A stretch of DNA of 64,000 nt from Magicicada septendecula (Eukaryota > Arthropoda > Insecta > Hemiptera > Cicadidae): assembly GCA_034769895.1 (NCBI GenBank), contig CM068373.1, forward strand, positions 199,248,134 through 199,312,133, in the 5' to 3' direction. Positions 40,568 through 52,003 of the stretch are shown here, piece by piece. The notes under the pieces are model-generated. The model had not been told where the DNA came from. It did not search any database and saw only the letters and a list, made by a program, of their open reading frames with translations. The first letter of the stretch is position 1, and each line of letters starts with the position of its first letter. The translations under genes and the position numbers were made by a program.

Positions 40568-43030
40568 ATGAATAGATTGAAATTGGAATCTTACCAGGTA
40601 AAAATTGCGTATACACTTCAAAATCAAAAACTAAAACTATTTGAAACTAATTTAAATATTAAATTTAATAAAATTTGTCTATTTAAAAATCTTATCCCAA
40701 ATTACGCTAAAATCAAAATTAACGAAACCTCTAGAATGGCCAGAAAAACTGAGCAATTTGCAAGTAAATACAGGATAAAAGAAGAAATTAAATTCTTATA
40801 TAGGAAGAAAATCTCATTAAACTCAGCTGTATATAAAACACATTTAGAACTATATAATAATGTTCACCCTGGTCTATGCGATACAATCATACAACATATT
40901 AATCAATACGTTAAGAATAAGATTAGATTCCAGAAGAATAAAAAAACTAATAAAATTGGCCGTTTGATAAGCAATCAAAACAACGATAAATTCAATAATG
41001 AGAAACATGCTTTCTACCCTAGACTGATAAACATGAGTAACATGGTTCTCACGAACACAGAGGAAAATCTTATCAATAAGGGACTGAATTACAATTTTCC
41101 ACCGAATCTTAAAAATAAATATAACATAATTAAAGAAATAGTTGAAGCCGAATCTGTAATTAAGTGTGTTCCAGACTTAAATGAACGAAATGAACTACGA
41201 ATATTAATAAATAATAGATTCAATTAAGCAATTAATAATAATTATCATAAACAAAAGAAATTAAATTATACAAAAACAAAACATGAACAACTAACAGCTA
41301 TACAGCTAAATAAAAAACTCTTACGAAATAACATTTACTTAACGAAGGTTGATAAAGGCAATACTATAGCATTGTTAGACTTAGACGAATATAAACAAAA
41401 GGTATACAAATTCATTAATAATAACAACATAACAAAGTTAAATAATGATCCCACCAAAAAATACACATTAGATTTGAATAAAACAATAAATAAATGTACA
41501 GATCTATTTGAGAAACATATATGCTACTCACTGAAACCAATAAAAGCTAGTGCACCATGCTTAAATGGTCTACCCAAAGTAGACAAAAAAGACACACCAA
41601 TTAGACCTTTAGTAAATTATACAACCGCTCCAAGCTATAAAGTAGCAAAAGCCTTGGTAAAAATAATCAAACAACATATAAGCTTAGATAATAACCAGAG
41701 TATAAAAGGTTATAAAGATTTTATTGAAAAATTACGTCATATTAATATTAAGCCTAGTTACAAGCTAGTGTCCTTTGACATAGTGGATCTGTATACCAAT
41801 GCCCCAATTGATGAAATTTTAAAATTACTCAAACAAAATTTAATAAATAATAATACCTTAGAAATAAGTAAAATTAATCAGCTAATGTTACTATTAGAAA
41901 TAGTACTTAATCAAAAGTATTTTTTTTTTATGGTTCATACTACAAACAAAATGAGGGCCTAGCAATGGGTTCTTCACTCTCAGGTATCCTCGCTGATATT
42001 TATTTGAATCATCTAGAAAATACTAAAATTTTAAAAAACAATTATTTTGACAAAAAAATAGTATATTATTCAAGATATGTGGATGACACCTTTGTTATTT
42101 TCAATGGTAACAATAGACAGCTCGAGTCATTTAATAACTATTTAAATAAAATACATAAGACAATAAAATTCACTAAGGAAATTGAAAATAACAAAAATAT
42201 TAATTTCCTGGATCTAACCATAACAAATAACGGTAATGAACTGACATACAAAATATACAGAAAGCACACTTGCACAGATACGGTTATACATGCTAAGTCA
42301 TTTCATCCTCCAGCCCAAAAAATGGCTGCATTTAACAGCTTTATTGACAGATTACTTTGTGTTCCCCTTAATAACGAAGACTATGATCAAGAAGTAAATA
42401 TTATGAAACAAATAGCTCTAAATAATGGTTACAGGCCAGTAATAGTTGATAAAATGATAATGAAACATAAAAAACGTTTAGAAAATAAAAATACCAATTT
42501 TATTAACCAACATAATAAAAAACATAAAAAATTCATTTCAGCTAATTATACTGGCTTGCTGCCAAATATTTTAAAATCTGTTTTTAAAAGTAAAGGATAT
42601 ACTATTTCATTCAAAACCTGTAATAATTTAAAAAAATTTTCAAAACTAAAATAAATATTCCTTAAAAAATAAATCAGGTGTCTATAAAATTAAATGCGAT
42701 AATTGTGCAGCATTCTACATTGGCCAATCCGGCAGAGATTTTTATACAAGACTTTTAGAGCACATTCCAAAAACAAATAATAATAATTCCTGTTTTGCAC
42801 AACATTTAATAGAAAATGATCGTAGTTATACTAGTTTCGAAAACAATTTCGTGGCGTTGCATACTTGCAAGAAGGGTAAATTAATGGATAGTCTAGAGGA
42901 GTTCGAAGTATACAAAGCTACAAAAAACGCAATGACCAAAAATAACATATTAAATGATCAAATGAACTTCGGTTCTAATAACCTGTTTGACACTGCTATA
43001 CGGTTGAATGATAAGTATAGCCAGTCGTGA
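40568..43030 (+). pseudogene. PLE unit 15, RT/GIY-YIG pseudogene
   Basis: The N-terminal region is intact (40568-41227). The RT frame runs 41372-41962, shifts at the T-rich tract near 41925, and resumes at 41965-42654 with MGSSLSG and YVDD. Motif A region reads YTNAPIDEI. The T-tract lesion reappears here between units that lack it, which points to gene conversion or recurrence. Confidence 0.85.
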
Positions 43031-43178
43031 GGAAGTCGTAGTACAGCGTGCATGCATGCGAGCGCTCCGAGCGCTTCAGTTGTTACGTTTTTATTTATAT
43101 ATATTATATTTAAAAGATTTTAAATATTCTAAATTATGACAAACCACAATTTGTGGTATACATTTATGTTTTGATTAT

Positions 43179-43227
43179 TGTGTATCTGAAGATGGGATTT
43201 TATCCCGAAACGCGTCATTAAACGACA
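43179..43227 (+). ncRNA. Predicted hammerhead ribozyme, copy 16
   Basis: Core and stem I strands match copy 1; cleavage predicted after 43216. Confidence 0.8.
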
Positions 43228-43303
43228 GCAGCTAGTGTCACTAAGGTGGACCGAATAAGGTAATTTAATTATATTAACCATAAACTGACTCGGTACGTAA
43301 AAC

Positions 43304-45768
43304 ATGAATAGATTGAAATTGGAATCTTACCAGGCAAAAATTGCGTATACACTTCAAAATCAAAAACTAAAACTATTTTAAACTAATTTAAATATTAAAT
43401 TTAATAAAATTTGTCTATTTAAAAATCTTATCCCAAATTACGCTAAAATCAAAATTAACGAAACCTCTAGAATGGCCAGAAAAACTGAGCAATTTGCAAG
43501 TAAATACAGGATAAAAGAAGAAATTAAATTCTTATGTAGGAAGAAAATCTCATTAAACTCAGCTGTATATAAAACACATTTAGAACTATATAATAATGTT
43601 CACCCTGCTCTATGCGATACAATCATACAACATATTAATCAATACGTTAAGAATAACATTAGATTCCAGAAGAATAAACAAACTAATAAAATTGGCCGTT
43701 TGATAAGCAATCAAAACAACGATAAATTCAATAATGAAAAACATGCTTTCTACCCTAGACTGATAAACATGACTAACATGGTTCTCACGAACACAGAGGA
43801 AAATCTTATCAATAAGAGACTAAATTACAATTTTCCACCGAATCTTAAAAATAAAAATAACATAATTAAAGAAATAGTTGAAGCCGAATCTGTAATTAAG
43901 TGCGTTCCAGACTTAAATGAACGAAATGAACTACGAATATTAATAAATAATAGATTCCATTAAGCAATTAATAATAATTATCATAAACAAAAGAAATTAA
44001 GTTATACAAAAACAAAACATGAACAACTAACAGCTATACAGCTAAATAACAAACTCTTACAAAATAACATTTACTTAACGAAGGTTGATAAAGGCAATAC
44101 TATAGCATTGTTAGACTTAGACGAATATAAACAAAAGGTATACAAATTCATTAATAATAACAACATAACAAAGTTAAATAATGATCCCACCAAAAAATAC
44201 ACATTAGATTTGAATAAAACAATAAATAAATGTACAGATCTATTTGAGAAACATATATGCTACTCACTGATACCAATAAAAGCTAGTGCACCATGCTTAA
44301 AAGGTCTACCCAAAGTAGACAAAAAAGACACACCAATTAGACCTTTAGTAAATTATACAACCGCTCCAAGCTATAAAGTAGCAAAAACCTTGGTAAAAAT
44401 AATCAAACAACATATAAGCTTAGATAATAACCAGAGTATAAAAGGTTATAAAGATTTTATTGAAAAATTACGTCATATTAATATTAAGCCTAGTTACAAG
44501 CTAGTGTCCTTTGACATAGTGGATCTGTATACCAATGTCCCAATTGATGAAACTTTAAAATTACTCAAACAAAATTTAATAAATAATAATACCTTAGAAA
44601 TAAGAAAAATTAATCAGCTTATGTTACTATTAGGAATAGTACTTAAACAAAACTATTTTTCGTTTGATGGTTCATACTACAAACAAAATGAGGGCCTAGC
44701 AATGGGTTCTTCACTCTCAGGTATCCTCGCTGATATTTATTTGAATCATCTAGAAAATACTAAAATTTTAAAAAACAATTATTTTGACAAAAAAATAGTA
44801 TATTATTCAAGATATGTGGATGACACCTTTGTTATTTTCAATGGTAACAATAGACAGCTCGAGTCATTTAATAACTATTTAAATAAAATACATAAGACAA
44901 TAAAATTCACTAAGGAAATTGAAAATAACAAAAATATTAATTTCCTGGATCTAACCATAACAAATAACGGTAATGAACTGACATACAAAATATACTGAAA
45001 GCACACTTGCACAGATACGGTTATACATGCTAAGTCATTTCATCCTCCAGCCCAAAAAATGGCTGCATTTAACAGCTTTATTGACAGATTACTTTGTGTT
45101 CCCCTTAATAACGAAGACTATGAACAAGAAGTAAATATTATGAAACAAATAGCTCTAAATAATGGTTACAGGCCAGTAATAGTTGATAAAATGATAATGA
45201 AACATAAAAAACGTTTAGAAAATAAAATTACCAATTTTATTAACCAACATAATAAAAAACATAAAAAATTCATTTCAGCTAATTATACTGGCTTGCTGCC
45301 AAATATTTTAAAATCTGTTTTTGAAAGTAAAGGATATACTATTTCATTCAAAACCTGTAATAATTTAAAAAACTTTTTCAAAACTAAAATAAATATTCCT
45401 TAAAAAATAAATCAGGTGTCTATAAAATTAAATGCGATAATTGTGCAGCATTCTACATTGGCCAATCCGGCAGAGATTTTTATACAAGATTTTTAGAGCA
45501 CATTCCAAAAACAAATAATAATAATTCCTGTTTTGCACAACATTTAATAGAAAATGATCGTAGTTATACTAGTTTCGAAAACAATTTCGTGGCGTTGCAT
45601 ACTTGCAAGAAGGGTAAATTAATGGATAGTCTAGAGGAGTTCGAAGTATACAAAGCTACAAAAAACGCAATGACCAAAAATAACATATTAAATGATCAAA
45701 TGAACTTCGGTTCTAATAACCTGTTTGACACTGCTATACGGTTGAATGATAAGTATAGCCAGTCGTGA
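43304..45768 (+). pseudogene. PLE unit 16, least-shifted unit
   Basis: A single reading frame runs from 43304 to 45403 through the N-terminal region, DKG, and RT motifs A, B and C (YVDD). It is interrupted only by nonsense codons: TAA 43379-43381, the shared TAA 43961-43963 and TGA 44996-44998. The T-rich tract is unshifted (TTTTTCGTTTG). The only frameshift is the one-base loss just before the GIY-YIG domain. Structurally this is the closest to a full-length copy. Confidence 0.87.
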
Positions 45769-45916
45769 GGAAGTCGTAGTACAGCGTGCATGCATGCGAG
45801 CGCTCCGAGCGCTTCAGTTGTTACGTTTTTATTTATATATATTATATTTAAAAGATTTTAAATATTCTAAATTATGACAAACCACAATTTGTGGTATACA
45901 TTTATGTTTTGATTAT

Positions 45917-45965
45917 TGTGTATCTGAAGATGGGATTTTATCCCGAAACGCGTCATTAAACGACA
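45917..45965 (+). ncRNA. Predicted hammerhead ribozyme, copy 17
   Basis: Core and stem I strands match copy 1; cleavage predicted after 45954. Confidence 0.8.
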
Positions 45966-46041
45966 GCAGCTAGTGTCACTAAGGTGGACCGAATAAGGTA
46001 ATTTAATTATATTAACCATAAACTGACTCGGTACGTAAAAC

Positions 46042-48507
46042 ATGAATAGATTGAAATTGGAATCTTACCAGGTAAAAATTGCGTATACACTTCAAAATCA
46101 AAAACTAAAACTATTTTAAACTAATTTAAATATTAAATTTAATAAAATTTGTCTATTTAAAAATCTTATCCCAAATTACGCTAAAATCAAAATTAACGAA
46201 ACCTCTAGAATGGCCAGAAAAACTGAGCAATTTGCAAGTAAATACAGGATAAAAGAAGAAATTAAATTCTTATGTAGGAAGAAAATCTCATTAAACTCAG
46301 CTGTATATAAAACACATTTAGAACTATATAATAATGTTCACCCTGCTCTATGCGATACAATCATACAACATATTAATCAATACGTTAAGAATAACATTAG
46401 ATTCCAGAAGAATAAACAAACTAATAAAATTGGCCGTTTGATAAGCAATCAAAACAACGATAAATTCAATAATGAAAAACATGCTTTCTACCCTAGACTG
46501 ATAAACATGACTAACATGGTTCTCACGAACACAGAGGAAAATCTTATCAATAAGGGACTGAATTACAATTTTCCACCGAATCTTAAAAATAAATATAACA
46601 TAATTAAAGAAATAGTTGAAGTCGAATCTGTAATTAAGTGTGTTCCAGACTTAAATGAACGAAATGAACTACGAATATTAATAAATAATAGATTCAATTA
46701 AGCAATTAATAATAATTTTCATAAACAAAAGAAATTAAATTATACAAAAACAAAACATGAAGAACTAACAGCTATACAGCTAAATAAAAAACTCTTACGA
46801 AATAACATTTACTTAACGAAGGTTGATAAAGGCAATACTATAGCATTGTTAGACTTAGACGAATATAAACAAAAGGTATACAAATTCATTAATAATAACA
46901 ACATAACAAAGTTAAATAATGATCCCACCAAAAAATACATATTAGGTTTGAATAAAACAATAAATAAATGTACAGATCTATTTGAGAAACATATATGCTA
47001 CTCACTGAAACCAATAAAAGCTAGTGCACCATGCTTAAAAGGTCTACCCAAAGTAGACAAAAAAGACACACCAATTAGACCTTTAGTAAATTATACAACC
47101 GCTCCAAGCTATAAAGTAGCAAAAACCTTGGTAAAAATAATCAAACAACATATAAGCTTAGATAATAACCATAGTATAAAAGGTTATAAAGATTTTATTG
47201 AAAAATTACGTCATATTGATATTAAGCCTAGTTACAAGCTAGTGCCCTTTGACATAGTGGATCTGTATACCAATGTCCCAATTGATGAAACATTAAAATT
47301 ACTCAAACAAAATTTAATAAATAATAATACCTTAGAAAAAAGAAAAATTAATCAGCTAATATTACTATTAGATATAGTACTTAATCAAAACTATTTTTTT
47401 TTTATGGTTCATACTACAAACAAAATGAGGGCCTAGCAATGGGTTCTCCACTCTCAGGTATCCTCGCTGATATTTATTTGAATCATCTAGAAAATACTAA
47501 AATTTTAAAAAACAATTATTTTGACAAAAAAATAGTATATTATTCAAGATATGTGGATGACACCTTTGTTATTTTCAATGGTAACAATAGACAGCTCGAG
47601 TAATTTAATAACTATTTAAATAAAATACATAAGACAATAAAATTCACTATGGAAATTGAAAATAACAAAAATATTAATTTCCTGGATCTAACCATAACAA
47701 ATAACGGTAATGAACTGACATACAAAATATACAGAAAGCACACTTGCACAGATACGGTTATACATGCTAAGTCATTTCATCCTCCAGCCCAAAAAAAGGC
47801 TGCATTTAACAGCTTTATTGAAAGATTACTTTGTGTTCCCCTTAATAACGAAGACTATGATCAAGAAGTAAATATTATGAAACAAATAGCTCTAAATAAT
47901 GGTTACAGGCCAGAAATAGTTGATAAAATGATAATGAAACATAAAAAAACGTTTAGAAAATAAAAATACCAATATTATTAACCAACATAATAAAAAACAT
48001 AAAAAATTCATTTCAGCTAATTATACTGGCTTGTTGCCAAATATATTAAAATCTGTTTTAAAAGTAAAGGATATACTACGTCATTCAAAACCTGTAATAA
48101 TTTAAAAAAACATTTTCAAAACTAAAACAAATATTCCTTTAAAAAATAAATCAGGTGTCTATAAAATTAAATGCGATATTTGTGCAGCATTCTACATTGG
48201 CCAATCCGGCAGAGATTTTTATACAAGATTTTTAGAGCACATTCCAAAAACAAATAATAATAATTCCAGTTTTGCACAACATTTAATAGAAAATGATCAT
48301 AGTTATACTAGTTTCGAAAACAATTTCGTTGCGTTGCATACTTGCAAGAAGGGTAAATTAATGGATAGTCTAGAGGAGTTCGAAATATACAAAGCTACAA
48401 AAAACGCAATGACCAAAAATAACATATTAAATGATCAAATGAACTTCGGTTCTAATAACCTGTTTGACACTGCTATACGGTTGAATGATAAGTATAGCCA
48501 GTCGTGA
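46042..48507 (+). pseudogene. PLE unit 17, many lesions but RT/endonuclease junction unshifted
   Basis: It shares the early TAA (46117-46119) with the previous unit and has T10 near 47395, a TAA near 47600 (E-stop), an extra A near 47947 and a one-base loss near 48057. Only here does the junction before the endonuclease read CCTTTAAAAAAT, with three T's rather than two. That places the local junction in frame with the GIY-YIG domain. It is likely the ancestral state, and it supports this end being old. Confidence 0.85.
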
Positions 48508-48655
48508 GGAAGTCGTAGTACAGCGTGCATGCATGCGAGCGCTCCGAGCGATTCAGTTGTTACGTTTTTATTTATATATATTTTATTTAAAAGATTCTAA
48601 ATATTTTAAATTATGACAAACCACAAATTGTGGTATACATTTATATTTTGATTAT

Positions 48656-48704
48656 TGTGTATCTGAAGATGGGATTTTATCCCGAAACGCGTCATTAAAC
48701 GACA
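48656..48704 (+). ncRNA. Predicted hammerhead ribozyme, copy 18
   Basis: Core and stem I strands match copy 1; cleavage predicted after 48693. It stands at the head of the truncated last unit, so no complete monomer follows it. Confidence 0.8.
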
Positions 48705-48780
48705 GCAGCTAGTGTCACTAAGGTGGACCGAATAAGGTAACTTAATTATATTAACCATAAACTGACTCGGTACGTAAAAC

Positions 48781-49699
48781 ATGAATAGATTGAAATTGGA
48801 ACCTTACCAGGTAAAAATTGCGTATACACTTCAAAATCAAAAACTAAAACTATTTAAAACTAATTTAAATATTAAATTTAATAAAATTTGTCTATACAAA
48901 AATCTTATCCCAAATTACGCTAAAATCAAAATTAACGAAACCTCTAGAATGGCCAGAAAAACTGAGCAATTTGCAAGTAAATACAGGATAAAAGAAGAAA
49001 TTAAATTCTTATATAGGAAGAAAATCTCATTAAACTCAGCTGTATATAAAACACATTTAGAACTATATAATAATGTTCACCCTGCTCTATGCGATACAAT
49101 CATACAACATATTAATCAATACGTTAAGAATAAAATTAGATTCCAGAAGAATAAACAAACAAATAAAATTGGCCGTTTGATAAGCAATCAAAACAACGAT
49201 AAATTCAATAATGAAAAACATGCTTTCTACCCTAGACTGATAAACATGACTAACATGGTTCTCACGAACACAGAGGAAAATCTTATCAATAAGGGACTGA
49301 ATTACAATTTTCCACCGAATCTTAAAAATAAAAATAACATAATTAAAGAAATAGTTGAAGTCGAATCTGTAATTAAGTGTGTTCCAGACTTAAATGAACG
49401 AAATGAACTACGAATATTAATAAATAATAGATTCCATTAAGCAATTAATAATAATTATCATAAACAAAAGAAATTAAATTATACAAAAACAAAACATGAA
49501 CAACTAACAGCTAAATAAAAAACTCTTACAAAATAACATTTACTTAACGAAGGTTGATAAAGGCAATACTATAGCATTGTTAGACTTAGACGAATATAAA
49601 CAAAAGGTATACAAATTCATTAATAATAACAACATAACAAAGTTAAATAATGATCCCACCAAAAAATACACATTAGATTTGAATAAAACAATAAATAAA
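48781..49699 (+). pseudogene. PLE unit 18, truncated last unit
   Basis: The N-terminal region is intact (48781-49440, 219 codons) and is followed by the shared TAA. An 8-base loss (CAGCTATACAGCTAAAT reduced to CAGCTAAAT) sits near 49510. Similarity to the other units stops after AATAAATAAA at 49699, in the DKG-to-RT region, about 920 bp into the unit. RT and endonuclease are absent. Confidence 0.88.
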
Positions 49700-49727
49700 A
49701 GTAGAGGGAAATTGTATGTTAGAGAAC

Positions 49728-50270
49728 AATGGCGATGACGTCACAGAGAGGCACTGGTAGCTGGCTTCCGCGGTGTGAAAACAATGGGTTGGGGAACCCC
49801 CAGTTGAAAACACTACCGGGTTCCAGTTCATGACGTCATAGAGTCACTGGCAGCTGGTGTCCGAGCTGTCCATGTGACGTCACTGTTTTGTGTGTGTGTG
49901 TGTATGTGTGTGTATGTGTGACTGAAACACTTCCGTGTTCCAGTTCATGACATCACACAGAGGCTCAAGTCGCTGGCGTCCGCATGGCTAAAACCTGTTT
50001 CAAGACGTCACGGAGGCCGTGGTTTCTGCATGTCCAAAATTTGGTAGCCGAAAACAATGTGTAGCGGATGGGGGTACCCGGAATTCGGCGGTTGCCCGCA
50101 GAGGCGATGTCATCGGGTACCGTTACTCGAAATTTTGGGGGTATCGGATACCGTTACCCGAAATGTTTAAATCAACGGATGGGGGTACCCGAAATTTGTG
50201 GGTACGCCGTAACCGTGTTCCAGTTCATGACAGAGGCCCTGGCAGCTGGTGTCCGAATGTTAAAACACTT
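49728..50270. repeat. Degenerate short repeats with TGACGTCA
   Basis: Four diverged copies of a module of roughly 50 bp, TTCCAGTTCATGACGTCA-like then CAGAGGCACTGGCAGCTGGTGTCCG-like, begin near 49733, 49820, 49938 and 50218. Spacing is irregular. The palindrome TGACGTCA occurs at 49736-49743, 49831-49838 and 49875-49882. A TG-rich microsatellite (49888-49920) interrupts the series. No gene is evident. This segment starts right after the PLE array breaks off. Confidence 0.65.
49888..49920. repeat. TG-rich microsatellite
   Basis: Runs of TG separated by two TATG steps. Confidence 0.85.
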
Positions 50271-50395
50271 CCGCGTTCTGGTTTATTTTGATGTAACAAA
50301 ATAATCGTTCTCTCTCGAAATTTTTAATGTCAGAATTTTGGTACCCTAAATGATTAAAACAACGGATGGGGGTACCCGAAATTTGTGGGTACGCC
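50065..50395. repeat. GGTACCC repeats
   Basis: Segments 50175-50208 and 50362-50395 are identical over 34 bp: ACGGATGGGGGTACCCG, then AAATTTGTGGGTACGCC. A shorter copy lies at 50065-50080, and related TACCG/TACCCG words lie between. Reading frames across this stretch encode only repeat peptides and are not credible genes. Confidence 0.7.
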
Positions 50396-50477
50396 CACAT
50401 GACGCATGTATAAAACACTGGTTACGACGGAACAGGGGGCTATACAGATGGGTTCCGACAGGTGTTTGTTTCCACAA

Positions 50478-50560
50478 AATAAATTTTGACTCCTCGGGAT
50501 TTGAACCTGGATCTGCTGTTCGCAAAACCATATATTATATTATTATATATGAGTATATTG
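50478..50560 (-). repeat. Possible tRNA-derived SINE relic
   Basis: On the minus strand, GGTTCAAATCC (50507-50497) fits the RNA polymerase III B box (GGTTCRANNCC). It is preceded by TATGGTTTTGCGAAC, which loosely resembles a tRNA D-arm/A box, at a distance normal for tRNA-derived promoters. The T-stem is imperfect and no full tRNA can be folded by eye, so this is a relic at best. Confidence 0.28.
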
Positions 50561-50740
50561 TGTTATTATAGAACAGATGCATCCATTTGAATATTGTTTA
50601 GAAAAACACATATTAAAATTATGCATTACTAAAATTGTGTAATTGTATAAATATATTTTACTCTGTGTACCTGCAAAATTGTAACAAAGTAGTCAAACAG
50701 GTCTGGTTGAATCGCTGTGTGTTGGTACAAACAGATTATA

Positions 50741-50741
<1 letters not shown>

Positions 50742-50819
<78 letters not shown>
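50742..50819. repeat. (CT)n microsatellite
   Basis: An almost perfect CT run of about 78 bp, followed by a short TTTAGAGAGAGA inverted echo. Reading frames through it are serine/leucine or arginine/glutamate artefacts. Confidence 0.95.
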
Positions 50820-50827
<8 letters not shown>

Positions 50828-50850
50828 TTAGAGAGAGACTCATCTGAACT

Positions 50851-50967
50851 CTATAAACCGGTTTTCTTCGTATGCTGGCGCATACCACAATCCAGCTGTA
50901 TATCTCTTTATCAATAAGTTGGCTGCATCTCAACTATAAAAACTTGTTATCTTCGCTGGCGTATACC
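50851..50967. repeat. Two diverged direct copies of a 35-bp segment
   Basis: CTATAAACCGGTTTTCTTCG...GGCGCATACC (50851-50886) resembles CTATAAAAACTTGTTATCTTCG...GGCGTATACC (50934-50967), 83 bp apart. Function unknown. Confidence 0.45.
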
Positions 50968-51099
50968 TTATTCAAGTATGATAGGAATAACTGTTTTGTA
51001 TAAAGGTATAATAATAAAATAACAAAGGTTACGGTTTATATATATATATAAGTTTTAATAATATCGAAAGCTTTTACAATCAAATCATAAGCTATAATT

Positions 51100-51336
51100 T
51101 TCTTTCTCTCTCTACACACACACGTTCTATATTCACAAGACAATTATAATTGAGCAAAACATACGCGCGCTCTCTAACATACATATACTCTGTTTGTGTA
51201 TCTCTATAAACAAAATAAACACTTTATCTCTATATATATATATATTTACATAATTATACAAAATAATCTTTTTTCTCTCTCGCTTTCTCTCTCTTTTGCA
51301 GCCTTGAAGGTTCTCTCTCTCTCTCTACATATATAT

Positions 51337-51412
<76 letters not shown>
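51100..51412. repeat. Compound microsatellite block (CT, TA, CA)
   Basis: CT-rich runs at 51102-51114, 51271-51297, 51311-51326 and 51337-51352, a TA run at 51231-51245, and a CA run at 51353-51412. No gene is seen in 50300-51540. Confidence 0.93.
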
Positions 51413-51414
<2 letters not shown>

Positions 51415-51548
51415 TAACAAAATAATAATTACATTTACTACAACCAAAACAAGCCTTATATGTCTAACAATAAAAATAGTAATAATAATTAATAACATAC
51501 AATATTACAATGTTGATGTGTAATATGTTAATAATAACATAATAAATG

Positions 51549-51740
51549 TAGACACACATCAAATGATAATTACTATGGTGTTAACTACATGTGTAAAATG
51601 GTACACCAAAACTTTGAATTCAACTCTTTTTAGTATTTTAGATAATAACAAAGGTAACAACGCTTATAATTTTTTAAAACAATTGTTCTTCAGAGTGTAA
51701 ATTCTCTCCACTCACAAGCACTCAGAATGTTACAGTGGTC
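51549..51740 (-). pseudogene. Decayed partial copy of the minus-strand gene at 52004-52513
   Basis: GTAGACACACATCAAATGATAATTA (51549 on) matches GTAGACACATCAAATGATAGTTA (51985 on), about 435 bp away. The match continues with indels through TTTTAGATAATAACAAAGGTAACAACGC (51639 on), which parallels TCTTAGATAACAACAGACGCGACAACGG. On the minus strand this is the 3' end of the neighbouring ORF plus its downstream sequence. The copy has lost its frame and the N-terminal half is not recognisable. Confidence 0.55.
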
Positions 51741-52003
51741 ACCATATGGTGGTGAACGACATACATCTCCCTCGCATTCGCACAAACACATAACATCGAA
51801 ACAAGGTTTCTGTAACTATGAGAGAAATCTTTTAAAAAATTTAATTAAAAATAAAAATTTAATTAACACTTTAATGATTGTTTATCTTAACTTTTTATGT
51901 TATAAACCACATACGTTTTTTAATAATTAAAAACAGAATATAATTTCCTACAATTAATAATACTTGATCAAATACAAAAGAATGTAGACACATCAAATGA
52001 TAG

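Larger units (their letters stand above)
1..49699 (+). mobile_element. Head-to-tail array of a Penelope-like retroelement (19 members)
   Basis: The same unit repeats every 2734-2739 bp. Recurrent start codons lie at 2272, 5007, 7742, 10479, 13216, 15951, 18688, 21423, 24159, 26895, 29630, 32364, 35098, 37833, 40568, 43304, 46042 and 48781. The encoded protein has, in order, a lysine/asparagine-rich N-terminal region of about 219 aa, a VDKGN motif, a PIRPLV segment, RT motif A (FDIVDLY), motif B (AMGSPLSG), motif C (YVDD or YGDD), an NFLDL motif, and a GIY-YIG endonuclease (GVYKIKC, FYIGQSGR) with a C-x2-C...H...H pattern. The DKG motif plus C-terminal GIY-YIG defines endonuclease-bearing Penelope-like elements; LTR retrotransposons and LINEs lack this arrangement. 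A link of about 273 bp joins each endonuclease stop to the next ATG and contains a hammerhead motif and the 15-nt palindrome ACCACAAATTGTGGT. Partial head-to-tail copies are usual for PLEs; a run this long and regular is not. The array starts before the window. Confidence 0.93.

Noticed and set aside
1..49699. Retrovirus, LTR retrotransposon, LINE, group II intron or DGR as the source of the RT
   Set aside because: DKG motif, RT motif set and C-terminal GIY-YIG with CCHH are specific to Penelope-like elements; no gag, protease, RNase H or maturase domain is seen.
1..49699. CRISPR-like or other short-repeat array
   Set aside because: The repeat is a 2.7-kb coding unit with no unique spacers.
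50019..50571. Short ORFs in the GGTACCC repeat region
   Set aside because: Their peptides simply translate the repeats in different frames.
50635..51417. Ser/Leu, Arg/Glu and His/Thr ORFs
   Set aside because: Translations of CT and CA microsatellites.
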